Part shown: piece by piece, positions 28,508 to 38,148 of the stretch
Layout: the number at the start of each line of letters is the position of its first letter
Numbering within the stretch: position 1 is the first letter of the stretch
Origin: Gammaproteobacteria bacterium
GTDB lineage: Bacteria > Pseudomonadota > Gammaproteobacteria > Burkholderiales > Rhodocyclaceae
Direction: 5' to 3'
Assembly: GCA_018828385.1 (NCBI GenBank)
Contig: JAHJVE010000009.1
Span: 147,970-211,969 of the forward strand
Length of the DNA stretch: 64,000 bases
The notes under the pieces: model-generated
Told to the model about the DNA's origin: nothing
The model's database searches: none
The model's input: only the letters and a program-made list of their open reading frames with translations
Program-made: the position numbers and the translations under genes

Positions 28508-29534
28508 GCGCCCATTCGACGTGTTCGCGGACCAGCTCGGACGGATGGTCCAATTTCATTTTTAGCGCTTTTTTGCGGTCGACCGTAGCATTCCCGTTGC
28601 CGAGCGCCACGGCGATGTTGCGCAGCCAGCGTTCATGTCCGATGCGGCGGATCGGGTTGCCGGCCAGGCGCTGATTGAATTCCGCTTCCGTCCAGTTGAA
28701 CAACTCGATCAGCGTTGCCGTATCGAGCCCGTGGCGCGGCGAAAACTCCGGGTCGCCAAGCTGGGCAAAACGGTTCCACGGGCAGCACAGCTGGCAGTCG
28801 TCGCAGCCGTAGATCCGGTTGCCGATCAGCGGCCGGAACTCTTCGGGAATCGGCCCGGCCAGCTCGATGGTCAGGTAGGAAATGCAGCGCCGGGCATCGA
28901 CCTGATAGGGCGCGATGATGGCTTTGGTCGGGCAGGCGTCGAGGCAGGCCGTGCAGGTGCCGCAATGCTCCTCGACGGGTTCGTCGGGTGGCAATGGCAA
29001 GTCGGTATAGATGTCGCCGAGAAAGCGCCAGGAACCCGCCTTCGAGAGCAGCAGCGTGTGCTTGCCGCGCCAGCCGAGGCCAGCCTGGCGGGCGAATTCG
29101 ACCTCCATGACCGGCGCCGAATCGGAAAAGACGCGGTAGCCGAACGGCCCGGTCAGCGCGGCTATGGCGTCGGCCAGCTTCTGCAGCCGGCTGCGCACCA
29201 CCTTGTGATAATCGCGCCCCTGGGCATAGCGCGAAATGGCCGCCTGGTCCAGTTGCTCGGCCGTTTTGGTATGCGGCAGGTAGTCGATGGCCACGCTGAT
29301 CACGGTGATCGTTCCCGGGTGCAGTTGCTGTGGGTCGGCGCGCAATTCGGCATGGCGGGCCATATAATCCATCTCGCCGTGGCAGCCCGCTGCCAGCCAT
29401 TCCCGCATCTTTTCAACAGCGGGGCCGGGCTCCGCCCGCGCCACGCCAACGGCAGCAAAGCCGAGTTCCCTGCCGGCCTCGCGGATTTTTTCCTTGAGCG
29501 CCGCGTAATCCACCGTGGAGTCCTGATCGTGCAT
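28488..29534 (-). CDS. queG: Epoxyqueuosine reductase
   Basis: Cobalamin- and [4Fe-4S]-dependent enzyme for the last step of queuosine synthesis on tRNA. From ATG 29534 it has 348 residues. Two ferredoxin-like clusters are seen: CGTCTACLDACPTKAI (about 183-198) and CDDCQLCCPWN (about 236-246). Near the C-terminus, the stretch ATVDRKKALKMKL is encoded by a copy of the dispersed 39-bp motif, just before the normal HPSELVREHVEWAL. The start codon overlaps that of the divergent tsaE by six bases. Confidence 0.93.
   Translation of the reverse strand: MHDQDSTVDYAALKEKIREAGRELGFAAVGVARAEPGPAVEKMREWLAAGCHGEMDYMARHAELRADPQQLHPGTITVISVAIDYLPHTKTAEQLDQAAISRYAQGRDYHKVVRSRLQKLADAIAALTGPFGYRVFSDSAPVMEVEFARQAGLGWRGKHTLLLSKAGSWRFLGDIYTDLPLPPDEPVEEHCGTCTACLDACPTKAIIAPYQVDARRCISYLTIELAGPIPEEFRPLIGNRIYGCDDCQLCCPWNRFAQLGDPEFSPRHGLDTATLIELFNWTEAEFNQRLAGNPIRRIGHERWLRNIAVALGNGNATVDRKKALKMKLDHPSELVREHVEWALTRQEP
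28554..28592 (+). repeat. Dispersed 39-bp motif, copy C (inside queG)
   Basis: TTTCATTTTTAGCGC, TTTTTT, then GCGGTCGACCGTAGCATT, 31 of 39 positions identical to copy B by hand alignment without gaps. It lies antisense within the queG reading frame and does not break it. Confidence 0.75.
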
Positions 29535-30044
29535 AGCCCCGATGTTACCGCCGTTTTCGAGCTGCCCACCGAGGCGGCCACTCAACACCTCGGCGAAACG
29601 CTGGCGCCGCTGCTCCAGCCGGGGATGGTCATTTTCCTCGAAGGCGACCTCGGGGCCGGCAAAACCACCCTGTCGCGGGCGATGATTCGGGCGCTCGGCC
29701 ACAGCGGCCCGGTCAAAAGCCCGACTTATTCACTGGTTGAAGTTTACGTAATTTCGAGCTTATACTTATATCACTTTGATTTTTATCGTTTCGAGTCCCC
29801 AGAGGAGTTTCTCGATGCGGGCTTTGATGAATACTTCAACGATACCGCGATCTGCCTGGTCGAATGGCCGGAAAGGGCTGCTGGCTGCGTTCCATCGCCA
29901 GACCTCCGGTTGCGGATTCATCATGCCGGTGTCGGGCGTAGCCTCGAAGCCGTGGCCGATTCACCGAAAGGGCAGGCATGTCTGAACACGCTCATCCCAG
30001 CCATGGCCGCCGCCAGCTCCTCCGTTATGCCGGCGCCTCGCTGA
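29529..30044 (+). CDS. tsaE: tRNA threonylcarbamoyladenosine biosynthesis ATPase TsaE
   Basis: P-loop ATPase that works with TsaB/TsaD in t6A37 modification of ANN-decoding tRNAs. The Walker A motif is GDLGAGKTTLSRA (about residues 38-50) and SPTYSLVEVYV plus HFDFYRF are family hallmarks. The start is GTG 29529, overlapping the queG ATG on the other strand. The 171-residue length includes a C-terminal extension that overlaps amiC by 67 bases. Codons for VYVISSLYLYHFDFYRF (about 29742-29800) are much richer in A/T than the flanks. Confidence 0.88.
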   Translation: MHSPDVTAVFELPTEAATQHLGETLAPLLQPGMVIFLEGDLGAGKTTLSRAMIRALGHSGPVKSPTYSLVEVYVISSLYLYHFDFYRFESPEEFLDAGFDEYFNDTAICLVEWPERAAGCVPSPDLRLRIHHAGVGRSLEAVADSPKGQACLNTLIPAMAAASSSVMPAPR

Positions 30045-31324
30045 TCCTTTCCGTCACGCCGCTGGCCGGCGCGGCTGCCAAACAGCCGTCGGTCCTCGCC
30101 GTGCGCATCTGGCCGGCCGCCGACTACACCCGCGTCACGCTCGAACATGACGGCCTGCTCAAATTCACCCATTTCACCGTTGAAAATCCCGACCGCCTGG
30201 TCGTCGACATCGAAGGCGTCGAGTTCAACAGTGTGCTCGACGGCATCGCCAACAAGCTGACGACCGACGACCCGAACATCAAGCTGCTGCGCGCCGGGCG
30301 CTTCAAGCCAGGCGTTGTCCGTCTGGTCATGGAGCTCAAAGGTAAGGTCAATCCGCAGGTGTTTACGCTCGAGCCGGCTGGCGAATACGGCCGCCGTCTG
30401 GTCCTTGACGTGTACCCGGTCAATCCGCCCGACCCGATGATGGCCTTGCTGGAGGGCCGCAAGGATGCCCTCGAGCAGCTGGCGGAAGAACATGAATTCC
30501 AGATTGCTGAAAATCGGCCGGACAAAGGCTCCGCCAACAATCCGGAAAAGCCGGTCGAAGCGCCGGAAGTGCACACCAGCAAAAAATCAGGCAAACCGGT
30601 CGTCGACCGCATGGTCACCATTACGCTCGACCCCGGGCACGGTGGCGAAGACCCCGGCGCCGTCGGCAAACGGGGAACTTACGAAAAGAACGTCACGCTG
30701 GAAGTCGCACGCCGCCTCAAGGCTCGCATCGATGCCGAGCCGAACATGCGCGCCGTGCTGACCCGCAATGCCGACTTTTTCGTGCCGCTCAACATGCGCG
30801 TCCAAAAGGCGCGGCGTATCCAGTCCGATCTCTTTCTGTCGATTCATGCCGATGCCTGGATCCGGCCGGACGCCAAGGGGTCGTCGGTCTTTGTCCTGTC
30901 GGAACGAGGTGCTTCCAGCACCCAGGCGCGCTTGCTCGCCCAGAAGGAAAACCAGGCCGACCTCATCGGCGGGGTCAATCTCGGCAACAAGGATCTTTTC
31001 CTGGCGCGGACACTGCTCGATCTGTCGCAGACGGCAACGATCAACGACAGTCTGAAACTGGGCAAATACCTGCTCGGCGAACTGGGGACGATCAACACGC
31101 TGCACAAGGCTCAAGTCGAGCAAGCCGGCTTTGCCGTCCTCAAGGCCCCGGACATTCCGTCGGCGCTGATCGAAACCGCCTTCATCTCCAATCCGGAGGA
31201 GGAGCGCCGGCTGAACGACGACGCCTATCAGGAAAAACTGGCCGGTGCGATCGTTCGTGGCATCCGCCAGTATTTCATCAAGCATCCGCCGGGACCGAAG
31301 TCCAGACTGGGCACCATCAGCTAG
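29978..31324 (+). CDS. amiC: N-acetylmuramoyl-L-alanine amidase (AmiC type)
   Basis: A 448-residue periplasmic amidase that cleaves septal peptidoglycan during daughter-cell separation. It has a twin-arginine-like signal (GRRQLLRYAGASLIL..., cleavage near AAAKQ), an AMIN domain (about 40-145) for envelope localisation, a linker, and an Amidase_3 zinc domain starting TITLDPGHGGEDPGAVG (about 211-227) with the later zinc-ligand region SIHADAW and catalytic ALIETAFISNPEEE. It overlaps tsaE, and tsaE-amiC adjacency is common. Confidence 0.93.
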   Translation: MSEHAHPSHGRRQLLRYAGASLILSVTPLAGAAAKQPSVLAVRIWPAADYTRVTLEHDGLLKFTHFTVENPDRLVVDIEGVEFNSVLDGIANKLTTDDPNIKLLRAGRFKPGVVRLVMELKGKVNPQVFTLEPAGEYGRRLVLDVYPVNPPDPMMALLEGRKDALEQLAEEHEFQIAENRPDKGSANNPEKPVEAPEVHTSKKSGKPVVDRMVTITLDPGHGGEDPGAVGKRGTYEKNVTLEVARRLKARIDAEPNMRAVLTRNADFFVPLNMRVQKARRIQSDLFLSIHADAWIRPDAKGSSVFVLSERGASSTQARLLAQKENQADLIGGVNLGNKDLFLARTLLDLSQTATINDSLKLGKYLLGELGTINTLHKAQVEQAGFAVLKAPDIPSALIETAFISNPEEERRLNDDAYQEKLAGAIVRGIRQYFIKHPPGPKSRLGTIS

Positions 31325-31343
31325 TGTCCAGAGCGGCGCTACG

Positions 31344-32381
31344 CTAGAACAATTCGACTTCGCCTTTGGCGATTTCCTTGATGGCCACGTCGCCTGAGGC
31401 GACCAGCTTTTCGTAGCAATCGACCCGGTTTCGACCATTGCGCTTGGCGAAATAGAGCGCCTCATCGGCGCGGTCGATGACGTCGGTTGGGGTGTCGTTC
31501 GGCATCAGGGTGCTGAAACCGATGCTGACGGTGATTTGCCCGACCCGGCTGAACACCTGTTTTTCGACATTGGCCCGGAAACGTTCGAGCGTCGCTATGG
31601 CGAACTGTTCTTCGGTTGGCTGCAGTAGGGCGATGAATTCCTCGCCGCCAAAGCGGAACAGCTGGTCGTCGAAGCGGAAGGATTGCCGCATCTCCTGAGC
31701 CATCAGGATCAAGACTTCGTCGCCGATAAGGTGACCGAAATTGTCGTTGACCTGCTTGAAGTGGTCGATGTCGCAGACGGCTAGCCAGTGGCTGCTGCCT
31801 GGAGCGCCGCGCCGCCGGCTTTCCGGTCCGCCCAGCATCTCGTCGCTGGCCGCCTTGCCGAGCAGTTCAAACAGGTGCTTGTCAAAGGTCTTGCGGCTGG
31901 CGAGGCCGGTGAGCGTATCGGCCTCGCCGTAATCGAGCAGCGAAATGTGATTGCCGAAATATTCGATCAAGCCCATCAGGGTGACACGATGGTCGGCGGA
32001 AAACTCGTCCGAAAGGGTGAGTTCGATCAGGTAGACCGGTTCGTCGAGACGGATGACTGGAAAAACGATGCGATGCGTGCCGTCGTCTAGAAAGTCGATG
32101 ACTGGCGAGAGTTCCTTGCGACAGCGCTTGAGAAGCGGGTCGCGCTCAATTGGATGGCAATAGTGATGGTCAGGCAGATAAGCATTGCGCAGGAACTGGC
32201 CATTCGGACCGTAGCCGGCGCAGGCAAAAACCATCGCTTTTTTGTTGCCGGTGTAACAGCGGTAGATGACCAGGTGCTGCGGGTGAAAAAGGTCGAGCAA
32301 GGTATCAACCATGGCCGAATTGATCTCGGTGCGGTCGCGGCGTGCCGAGATCTGGACAACATGGCTGATCAGTTCAAGCAT
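31344..32381 (-). CDS. Diguanylate cyclase (GGDEF domain)
   Basis: A 345-residue soluble protein. The N-terminal ~150 residues resemble a GAF-like sensor region; the C-terminal GGDEF domain (about 165-330) has the active-site GGEEF and, exactly five residues before it, RFDD, which fits the RxxD inhibitory site for product feedback. It should make cyclic di-GMP. It is a monocistronic minus-strand gene converging on amiC. The window also encodes YajQ, a reported c-di-GMP binder, and a pilus operon that c-di-GMP signalling might influence. Confidence 0.9.
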   Translation of the reverse strand: MLELISHVVQISARRDRTEINSAMVDTLLDLFHPQHLVIYRCYTGNKKAMVFACAGYGPNGQFLRNAYLPDHHYCHPIERDPLLKRCRKELSPVIDFLDDGTHRIVFPVIRLDEPVYLIELTLSDEFSADHRVTLMGLIEYFGNHISLLDYGEADTLTGLASRKTFDKHLFELLGKAASDEMLGGPESRRRGAPGSSHWLAVCDIDHFKQVNDNFGHLIGDEVLILMAQEMRQSFRFDDQLFRFGGEEFIALLQPTEEQFAIATLERFRANVEKQVFSRVGQITVSIGFSTLMPNDTPTDVIDRADEALYFAKRNGRNRVDCYEKLVASGDVAIKEIAKGEVELF

Positions 32382-32508
32382 GAAATAGGGGGGTGTTTTT
32401 GGTGAACTCGTTGATTATAGCGAAAACCCGTTGCCATTGTTTTGCAGCCGGCCCTGTTTTCGTCTATCCAATGCAATCGTCCGGTATCCGCCAGGGGGCT
32501 TGAATCGT

Positions 32509-32514
32509 TATAAT
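32509..32514 (+). promoter_or_regulatory. -10 box upstream of ribF
   Basis: A perfect TATAAT 26 bases before the ribF ATG. No good -35 hexamer is at the right distance. It probably drives the ribF-ileS-lspA-fkpB-ispH operon. Confidence 0.45.
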
Positions 32515-32540
32515 TCAACGTTTTCCCCAAGACTTTGCTT

Positions 32541-33461
32541 ATGCGCGTTTTCCGCGGTCATTCGCGTCCCGTTCCCGCTCCGGTCGTGCTCGCCATCGGC
32601 AATTTCGATGGCGTGCACCTCGGGCATGCCGCACTGGTCAAGCGCTTGGCGCAGGTGGCCATGGAGTGCCAGTTGGTGCCTACGGTGCTGACCTTCGAAC
32701 CGCATCCGCGTGAATTTTTTGCGCCCGACTCGGCGCCGGCACGCCTGACGACGCTGCGCGAAAAACTTGAGCTGCTTGGTGAGTGTGGCGCCCGTCAGGC
32801 GGTGATCTGTCCGTTCAATGCGGCTTTTGCCGCCTTGTCCGCTGACGAGTTTGTCGCTCAGGTTCTGGTGCGCGGTTGCCAGGTCCGCCATTTGATCATC
32901 GGCGACGATTTTCGCTTTGGTCGCGGGCGTTCTGGCGATTTCGCCATGCTGCAGGAGGCTGGCCAGCGTTTTGGCTTTGCCGTCGAGGCGATGGGCAGCG
33001 TGCTGGCCGATGGCGAGCGCGTCTCCAGTTCGGCTGTTCGTAGGGCGTTGCTGGCTGGTGATATGGAACACGCGGCCCGCTTGCTGGGGCGTCCTTATAT
33101 CATTGACGGGCAGGTGTCGCATGGCCAGAAGCTGGGTCGTCAGATCGGTTTTGCGACGGCTAATCTGCGCATCAAGCACAATCCGCTGCCGATGACCGGC
33201 GTCTTTGCCGTTGAGGTTAGCGGTCTGGGTGACAAGCCGCTTCCCGGCGTCGCCAATCTTGGTGTCCGGCCAACGGTGGGCGGAACACGGCCCTTGCTGG
33301 AAGTCCATCTCTTCGATTTCGATCGTGATATTTATGGTGCGCACATCTCGGTGCGTTTCGTCCATAAGTTGCGCGACGAACAACGTTTTCCCAATATTGA
33401 CGCCCTCAAGGCGCAGATCGCGGCGGATGCCGCGGCTGCCCGGGCTTTTTTCGAGTTGTGA
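32541..33461 (+). CDS. ribF: Bifunctional riboflavin kinase/FAD synthetase
   Basis: A 306-residue enzyme converting riboflavin to FMN and FAD. The N-terminal adenylyltransferase domain shows AIGNFDGVHLGHAALVKRL near residues 19-37, and the C-terminal kinase domain shows GQKLGRQIGFATANL and GVANLGVRPTVGG. Start at ATG 32541; a TTG six bases earlier is less likely. It heads the conserved ribF-ileS-lspA run, ileS beginning nine bases later. Confidence 0.95.
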   Translation: MRVFRGHSRPVPAPVVLAIGNFDGVHLGHAALVKRLAQVAMECQLVPTVLTFEPHPREFFAPDSAPARLTTLREKLELLGECGARQAVICPFNAAFAALSADEFVAQVLVRGCQVRHLIIGDDFRFGRGRSGDFAMLQEAGQRFGFAVEAMGSVLADGERVSSSAVRRALLAGDMEHAARLLGRPYIIDGQVSHGQKLGRQIGFATANLRIKHNPLPMTGVFAVEVSGLGDKPLPGVANLGVRPTVGGTRPLLEVHLFDFDRDIYGAHISVRFVHKLRDEQRFPNIDALKAQIAADAAAARAFFEL

Positions 33462-33470
33462 GCACGCAAA

Positions 33471-36269
33471 ATGGCTGATTACAAAGACACCCTGAACCTG
33501 CCGGATACGGCTTTTCCGATGCGCGGCGATCTGCCCAAGCGCGAACCGCAGTGGGTCGCCCAATGGCAGGAGAAAAAGCTGTATCAGCGCATCCGCGAGA
33601 TCAGCGCCGGGCGTCCGCGTTTCGTGCTGCACGATGGCCCGCCCTACGCCAACGGTGATATCCACATCGGTCACGCAGTCAACAAGGTGTTGAAGGACAT
33701 CATCGTTCGTTCGAAAACGCTGTCCGGTTTCGATGCGCCCTACGTGCCGGGCTGGGACTGCCATGGCCTGCCGATCGAGCACCAGATCGAGAAACAGCAC
33801 GGCAAGAACATTCCGGCCGACAAGGTGCGCGAATTGTCGCGCGCCTACGCGGCCGAGCAGGTCGAGCGCCAGAAGAAGGATTTCATCCGCCTCGGTGTGC
33901 TGGGCGACTGGGGTAATCCTTACCTGACCATGAATTTTTCGGCCGAGGCCGGCGAAATCCGCGCCCTGGGCAAGATTCTCGAGCAGGGTTACCTCTATCA
34001 GGGGCTGAAGCCGGTCAATTGGTGCCTGGATTGCGGTTCGGCGCTGGCCGAAGCCGAAGTCGAGTACGAGGACAAGAATTCGCCGGCTATTGATGTGGCT
34101 TTCGAAGTGCATGAAAACCATGCCGAGAAGCTGGCCAATGCCTTCGGCCTGACCCATCTGCGCGGGCCGGCTTTCGCTGTGATCTGGACGACGACGCCAT
34201 GGACGTTGCCGGCCAACGAGGCGGTCAGCGTACATCCCGAGCTCCAATACGATCTGTACGAGACGGCCAGGGGCTCGCTGATTCTCGTGCATGAACTGGC
34301 CGAAGCCAGCCTGCTGCGCTACGGTCTGGAGGCCGAAATCGTCGCCTCCTGCAAGGGCGACAAGCTCGATCAGATCCTCCTCAAGCACCCGTTCCAGCCG
34401 CGCGATGTGGCGATCATCTGCGGCACGCATGTGACGACCGAGGCCGGTACCGGCCTGGTGCACACGGCGCCGGCGCATGGTGTGGACGACTACAACATCG
34501 GCAAGAAGTACGGCCTGCCGGTCAATAACCCGGTCGGCAACGACGGTCGTTTCATCAGCACGACGCCGGCGCTGTCGGTCGGCGAACTGGCCGGCAAGAC
34601 GGTCTGGGAAGCCAACCCCTTGGTGCTGCAGGAACTGGAATCCCACGGTCGACTGTTAAAAAACGAGAAAATCAAACACAGCTACCCGCACTGCTGGCGC
34701 CACAAGACGCCAATCATCTTCCGTGCCACGACGCAATGGTTCATCGGCATGGACCACAAGACCAGCGAAGATGCCTCGACCCTGCGCTGGATCGCCGAGC
34801 GCGCCGTCGATGAAACACAGTTCTTCCCAGCCTGGGGGCGCGCCCGCCTGGAAGCGATGATGAAAACCCGCCCGGACTGGTGCGTCTCGCGCCAGCGCAA
34901 CTGGGGGGTGCCGATTCCGTTCTTCCTGCACAAGGAAACCGGCTTGCCGCATCCGCGGACGGCCGAGTTGATCGAACAGGTTGCCCTGCGCGTCGAGAAA
35001 TCCGGCATCGAAGCCTGGTTCAGTCTCGACGCCGCCGAGTTGTTGGGTGCCGAAGCCGACCAGTACGTCAAGATGAAGGACACGCTGGACGTCTGGTTCG
35101 ATTCCGGCACGACCCACTGGCACGTCATGCGTGGCTCGCATGCGGCTGACCTCAGCTATCCGGCCGATCTCTATCTCGAAGGCTCCGACCAGCATCGCGG
35201 CTGGTTCCAGTCCTCGCTGCTTTCCGGTTGCGCCATCGACGGTCGCGCCCCGTACAAGGCGCTGCTGACGCACGGCTTCGTCGTCGATGGCAAGGGCCAC
35301 AAGATGTCCAAGTCGAAGGGCAACGTCATCGCGCCGCAGCAGGTGTCCGACAAGATGGGCGCCGACATTCTGCGCCTGTGGACGGCATCGACCGACTATT
35401 CGGGCGAACTGACCATTTCCGACGAAATCCTCAAGCGCGTCGTCGAAGGCTACCGCCGCATCCGCAACACGCTGCGCTTCCTGCTGGCCAACGTCTCCGA
35501 CTTCGACGCGCAGGCCAACATGCTGCCGGTTGAGCAATGGCTGGAAATCGACCGCTACGCGCTGGCCCTGACCCGCGAACTGCAGGACAACTGCCGTGCC
35601 GACTACGACAAATACGAATTCCACCGTGTCGTCCAGGCCCTGCAGACCTTTTGTTCGGAAGATCTCGGCGGTTTCTACCTCGATATCCTCAAGGACCGGC
35701 TGTACACGACGGCACCCAAGTCGGTTGCCCGCCGCTCGGCGCAATCGGCGCTGTGGCACATCACGCAGGCTTTCGTCCGCCTGCTGGCGCCGATCACCGC
35801 CTTCACGGCCGAAGAGGTCTGGCAGGTGCTGACTGGCAAGGCCGACGATTCGATCATGTTCCAGGTCTGGCACGATCTGCCGACGCAGGCCGGCGAGGGC
35901 GATCTGCTCGCGAAGTGGGCGCTGGTCCGCACCGCTCGAGCCGATGTGACCAAGGCGCTTGAAGAGCAGCGCGAAGCCGGCAAGATCGGCTCGGCACTGC
36001 AGGCAGCGGTTGAAATCCACTGCGCAGGCGAGAAATTTGAGGCGCTGGCCTCACTCGGCGACGATTTGAAATTTGTGCTTATTTGCTCGTCGACCGTAGC
36101 AATCCGTGATGAAAACGAACAAGTCATCGCCACGCCGCTCGAGCACGCCAAGTGCGAGCGCTGCTGGCACGTCCGCGAGGATGTCGGTGCCCACGCCGAC
36201 CATCCGGGGTTGTGTGGTCGCTGCGTCAGCAACCTGCATGGTGACGGCGAGGCGCGTGCACATGCCTAG
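33471..36269 (+). CDS. ileS: Isoleucine--tRNA ligase
   Basis: A 932-residue class I synthetase charging tRNA-Ile, with an editing domain that hydrolyses Val-tRNA-Ile. HIGH is in [14 protein letters not shown] (about 65), KMSKS in [12 protein letters not shown] (about 604), and the C-terminal zinc finger is [12 protein letters not shown]...LCGRCV (about 897-920). Two stretches match the dispersed 39-bp motif: 34639-34677 ([12 protein letters not shown]) and 36065-36103 ([13 protein letters not shown]). Both use A/T-rich codons unlike the rest of the gene but preserve family length. The stop overlaps the lspA start. Confidence 0.97.
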   Translation: MADYKDTLNLPDTAFPMRGDLPKREPQWVAQWQEKKLYQRIREISAGRPRFVLHDGPPYANGDIHIGHAVNKVLKDIIVRSKTLSGFDAPYVPGWDCHGLPIEHQIEKQHGKNIPADKVRELSRAYAAEQVERQKKDFIRLGVLGDWGNPYLTMNFSAEAGEIRALGKILEQGYLYQGLKPVNWCLDCGSALAEAEVEYEDKNSPAIDVAFEVHENHAEKLANAFGLTHLRGPAFAVIWTTTPWTLPANEAVSVHPELQYDLYETARGSLILVHELAEASLLRYGLEAEIVASCKGDKLDQILLKHPFQPRDVAIICGTHVTTEAGTGLVHTAPAHGVDDYNIGKKYGLPVNNPVGNDGRFISTTPALSVGELAGKTVWEANPLVLQELESHGRLLKNEKIKHSYPHCWRHKTPIIFRATTQWFIGMDHKTSEDASTLRWIAERAVDETQFFPAWGRARLEAMMKTRPDWCVSRQRNWGVPIPFFLHKETGLPHPRTAELIEQVALRVEKSGIEAWFSLDAAELLGAEADQYVKMKDTLDVWFDSGTTHWHVMRGSHAADLSYPADLYLEGSDQHRGWFQSSLLSGCAIDGRAPYKALLTHGFVVDGKGHKMSKSKGNVIAPQQVSDKMGADILRLWTASTDYSGELTISDEILKRVVEGYRRIRNTLRFLLANVSDFDAQANMLPVEQWLEIDRYALALTRELQDNCRADYDKYEFHRVVQALQTFCSEDLGGFYLDILKDRLYTTAPKSVARRSAQSALWHITQAFVRLLAPITAFTAEEVWQVLTGKADDSIMFQVWHDLPTQAGEGDLLAKWALVRTARADVTKALEEQREAGKIGSALQAAVEIHCAGEKFEALASLGDDLKFVLICSSTVAIRDENEQVIATPLEHAKCERCWHVREDVGAHADHPGLCGRCVSNLHGDGEARAHA
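34639..34677 (-). repeat. Dispersed 39-bp motif, copy K (inside ileS)
   Basis: On the minus strand: GTTTGATTTTCTCG, then TTTTTT, then AACAGTCGACCGTGGGATT. GATTTT, the T-run and GTCGACCGTGG fall at the expected spacing. It forms in-frame codons of ileS, including rare TTA and AAA AAC runs. Confidence 0.6.
36065..36103 (+). repeat. Dispersed 39-bp motif, copy D (inside ileS)
   Basis: TTTGAAATTTGTGCTT, then ATTTGCTC, then GTCGACCGTAGCAAT. By hand it matches copy B at 29 of 39 ungapped positions, the last 12 all identical. It is part of the ileS reading frame ahead of the zinc finger. Confidence 0.65.
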
Positions 36270-36741
36270 TGCCGGGCGCTGGTACGCGCTGGCCGGGCTG
36301 GTCGTTGTGCTCGACCAGCTCAGTAAGTGGCTGGTACTTGAGAATATCGGCTTCGGCGAAACGATCTACGTCGCGCCGTTCTGGAACTGGGTACTGACTT
36401 TCAACCCCGGCGCCGCCTTTAGCTTCCTGGCCGACCAACCCGGCTGGCAACGCTGGCTGTTCACGGCCCTGGCACTCGCCGTTTCCGGCTGGATCGCCTA
36501 CATGCTCCGCCAGCATCCGCAGCAAAAGCTGCTCTCGCTCGCCTTGGCGCTGGTCATGGGCGGCGCACTGGGCAACGTGATCGACCGCGTTCGCTTTGGC
36601 GCCGTCGTCGATTTCGTCCAGTGGCATGTCGCCGGCTACTACTGGCCGGCTTTCAATGTTGCCGATTCCGCCATCACGCTCGGCGCGGTTCTTCTCGTAA
36701 TCGAGCAGTTGACCTCAACCAACAAAAAAGAGATTTCCTGA
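36262..36741 (+). CDS. lspA: Lipoprotein signal peptidase (signal peptidase II)
   Basis: A 159-residue inner-membrane aspartyl protease with four hydrophobic helices that removes signal peptides from prolipoproteins. The two catalytic aspartates lie in [14 protein letters not shown] (about 107-120) and FNVADSAI (about 134-141). The start ATG 36262 overlaps the ileS stop by eight bases, and the stop overlaps the fkpB start, indicating translational coupling through the operon. Confidence 0.95.
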   Translation: MPSAGRWYALAGLVVVLDQLSKWLVLENIGFGETIYVAPFWNWVLTFNPGAAFSFLADQPGWQRWLFTALALAVSGWIAYMLRQHPQQKLLSLALALVMGGALGNVIDRVRFGAVVDFVQWHVAGYYWPAFNVADSAITLGAVLLVIEQLTSTNKKEIS

Positions 36742-37172
36742 TGACTGCCACCGTCCGCTCCGACAGTTTCCTGACCCTGCATTACCGCATCAATGCGCTG
36801 GATGGCGAAGAGTTCCTGTCCACCTTCGACATGAGCCCGGCCACGCTGCAAATGGGCAGCGGCCAACTGGCCGAGAACCTTGAGTCGGTGCTGATCGGCC
36901 TGCCGGCGCATGAGCGTTTTGTCTTCGAACTCGAACCGGCCCAAGCCTTCGGCATGCACAACGACCGCCTCGTCGAACGCATTGCTTTGAGCGGATTACC
37001 CGCCGGCATGGAACTCAAGGAGAATTCCGTCGTCGAATTCACCGCCCCCAACGGCGGCACCTTCGCCGGCTTCCTGCGCGAGCTCGATGCCACGCACGCC
37101 TTGTTCGACTTCAATCACCCGATGGCCGGAAAAACGATCCGCTTCGAGGTGGAAATCATCGGAATCATGTAA
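36741..37172 (+). CDS. fkpB: FKBP-type peptidyl-prolyl isomerase (SlpA type)
   Basis: A 143-residue SlpA/FkpB-like prolyl isomerase of the SlyD-related group: FKBP halves flank an insert-in-flap domain. [23 protein letters not shown] opens the FKBP fold and [22 protein letters not shown] is the typical central part. It lacks the His-rich tail of SlyD. ATG 36741 overlaps the lspA stop and the TAA overlaps the ispH ATG. The lspA-fkpB-ispH order is widespread. Confidence 0.93.
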   Translation: MTATVRSDSFLTLHYRINALDGEEFLSTFDMSPATLQMGSGQLAENLESVLIGLPAHERFVFELEPAQAFGMHNDRLVERIALSGLPAGMELKENSVVEFTAPNGGTFAGFLRELDATHALFDFNHPMAGKTIRFEVEIIGIM

Positions 37173-38098
37173 TGGAAATCATCCTCGCCAACCCCCGCGG
37201 CTTCTGCGCCGGCGTCGAACGCGCCATCGCCATCGTCGAGCGCGCGCTGGAAAAGTTCGGGGCGCCGATCTACGTCCGTCACGAGGTCGTGCACAACAAA
37301 TTTGTCTGCGATGACCTGCGCGCAAAAGGTGCTGTGTTTGTCGAGGAGTTAAGCGAGGTTCCTTCCGGCAGTACCGTCATTTTCAGCGCCCACGGCGTTT
37401 CCAAGGCGGTTCGCAGCGAAGCCGAAGAACGCGGCCTGAAAGTCTTTGACGCCACCTGCCCGCTGGTCACCAAGGTGCATGTCGAAGTCGGCAAGATGCG
37501 CAACCAGACCCGCGAAGTCGTCATGATCGGCCATAAAGGCCACCCGGAAGTCGAAGGGACGATGGGGCAGAGTACCGGCGGCATGTATCTCGTTGAAACT
37601 GCTGGTGACGTCGCGAGCCTGCAAGTTCTCCATCCGGAGAATCTTTCTTACGTCACCCAGACCACGCTTTCTGTAGATGATGCATCCATTGTCATAGATG
37701 CATTAAAGGCTCGTTTCCCTGAAATCCTTGGACCAAAGAAGGATGACATCTGCTATGCCACCCAGAATCGGCAAGATGCGGTCAAGATATTGGCCGAGCG
37801 GTGTGACATGGTCATCGTCGTGGGCAGCACGAATAGCTCAAACTCAAGGCGACTGAAGGAGGTCGCAATCTCACGTGGTCGTGATGCATTCCTGATCGAT
37901 GGCCCCGACGAGATTGTCCCGGAGTGGTTTCGTGGGAAGAATGATATTGGGATTACCGCAGGGGCGTCAGCCCCGGAAATTCTGGTTAGGCGGGTTGTAG
38001 AGACCGTCAGGCAACTGACCGGTGCTACCGTAACCGAACTGGCTGGAGCCGAAGAAGGTGTTTCCTTTTCCTTGCCCAGAGGATTGATCGGGCATTGA
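37172..38098 (+). CDS. ispH: 4-hydroxy-3-methylbut-2-enyl diphosphate reductase
   Basis: [4Fe-4S] enzyme of 308 residues for the last MEP-pathway step, making IPP and DMAPP. The three cluster cysteines are in [10 protein letters not shown] (Cys12), [11 protein letters not shown] and about residue 197 ([15 protein letters not shown]), and the HEVVHNKFV motif is present. The protein is complete, but the first ~130 codons use GC-ending codons like the upstream genes, while from about 37590 codons such as CTT, CCT, GGA, AGG and TCA become frequent, as in the pilus genes downstream. Confidence 0.95.
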   Translation: MEIILANPRGFCAGVERAIAIVERALEKFGAPIYVRHEVVHNKFVCDDLRAKGAVFVEELSEVPSGSTVIFSAHGVSKAVRSEAEERGLKVFDATCPLVTKVHVEVGKMRNQTREVVMIGHKGHPEVEGTMGQSTGGMYLVETAGDVASLQVLHPENLSYVTQTTLSVDDASIVIDALKARFPEILGPKKDDICYATQNRQDAVKILAERCDMVIVVGSTNSSNSRRLKEVAISRGRDAFLIDGPDEIVPEWFRGKNDIGITAGASAPEILVRRVVETVRQLTGATVTELAGAEEGVSFSLPRGLIGH

Positions 38099-38119
38099 TT
38101 TCACCACCCGCGGGTGAAA
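38099..38119 (+). terminator. Hairpin after ispH
   Basis: TTTCACC (38099-38105) pairs with GGTGAAA (38113-38119) directly at the ispH stop. No T-run follows, so it may be a processing or Rho-type end rather than an intrinsic terminator. Confidence 0.4.
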
Positions 38120-38148
38120 CATAACCGTTCGTCGTATCATCCTTAGTC

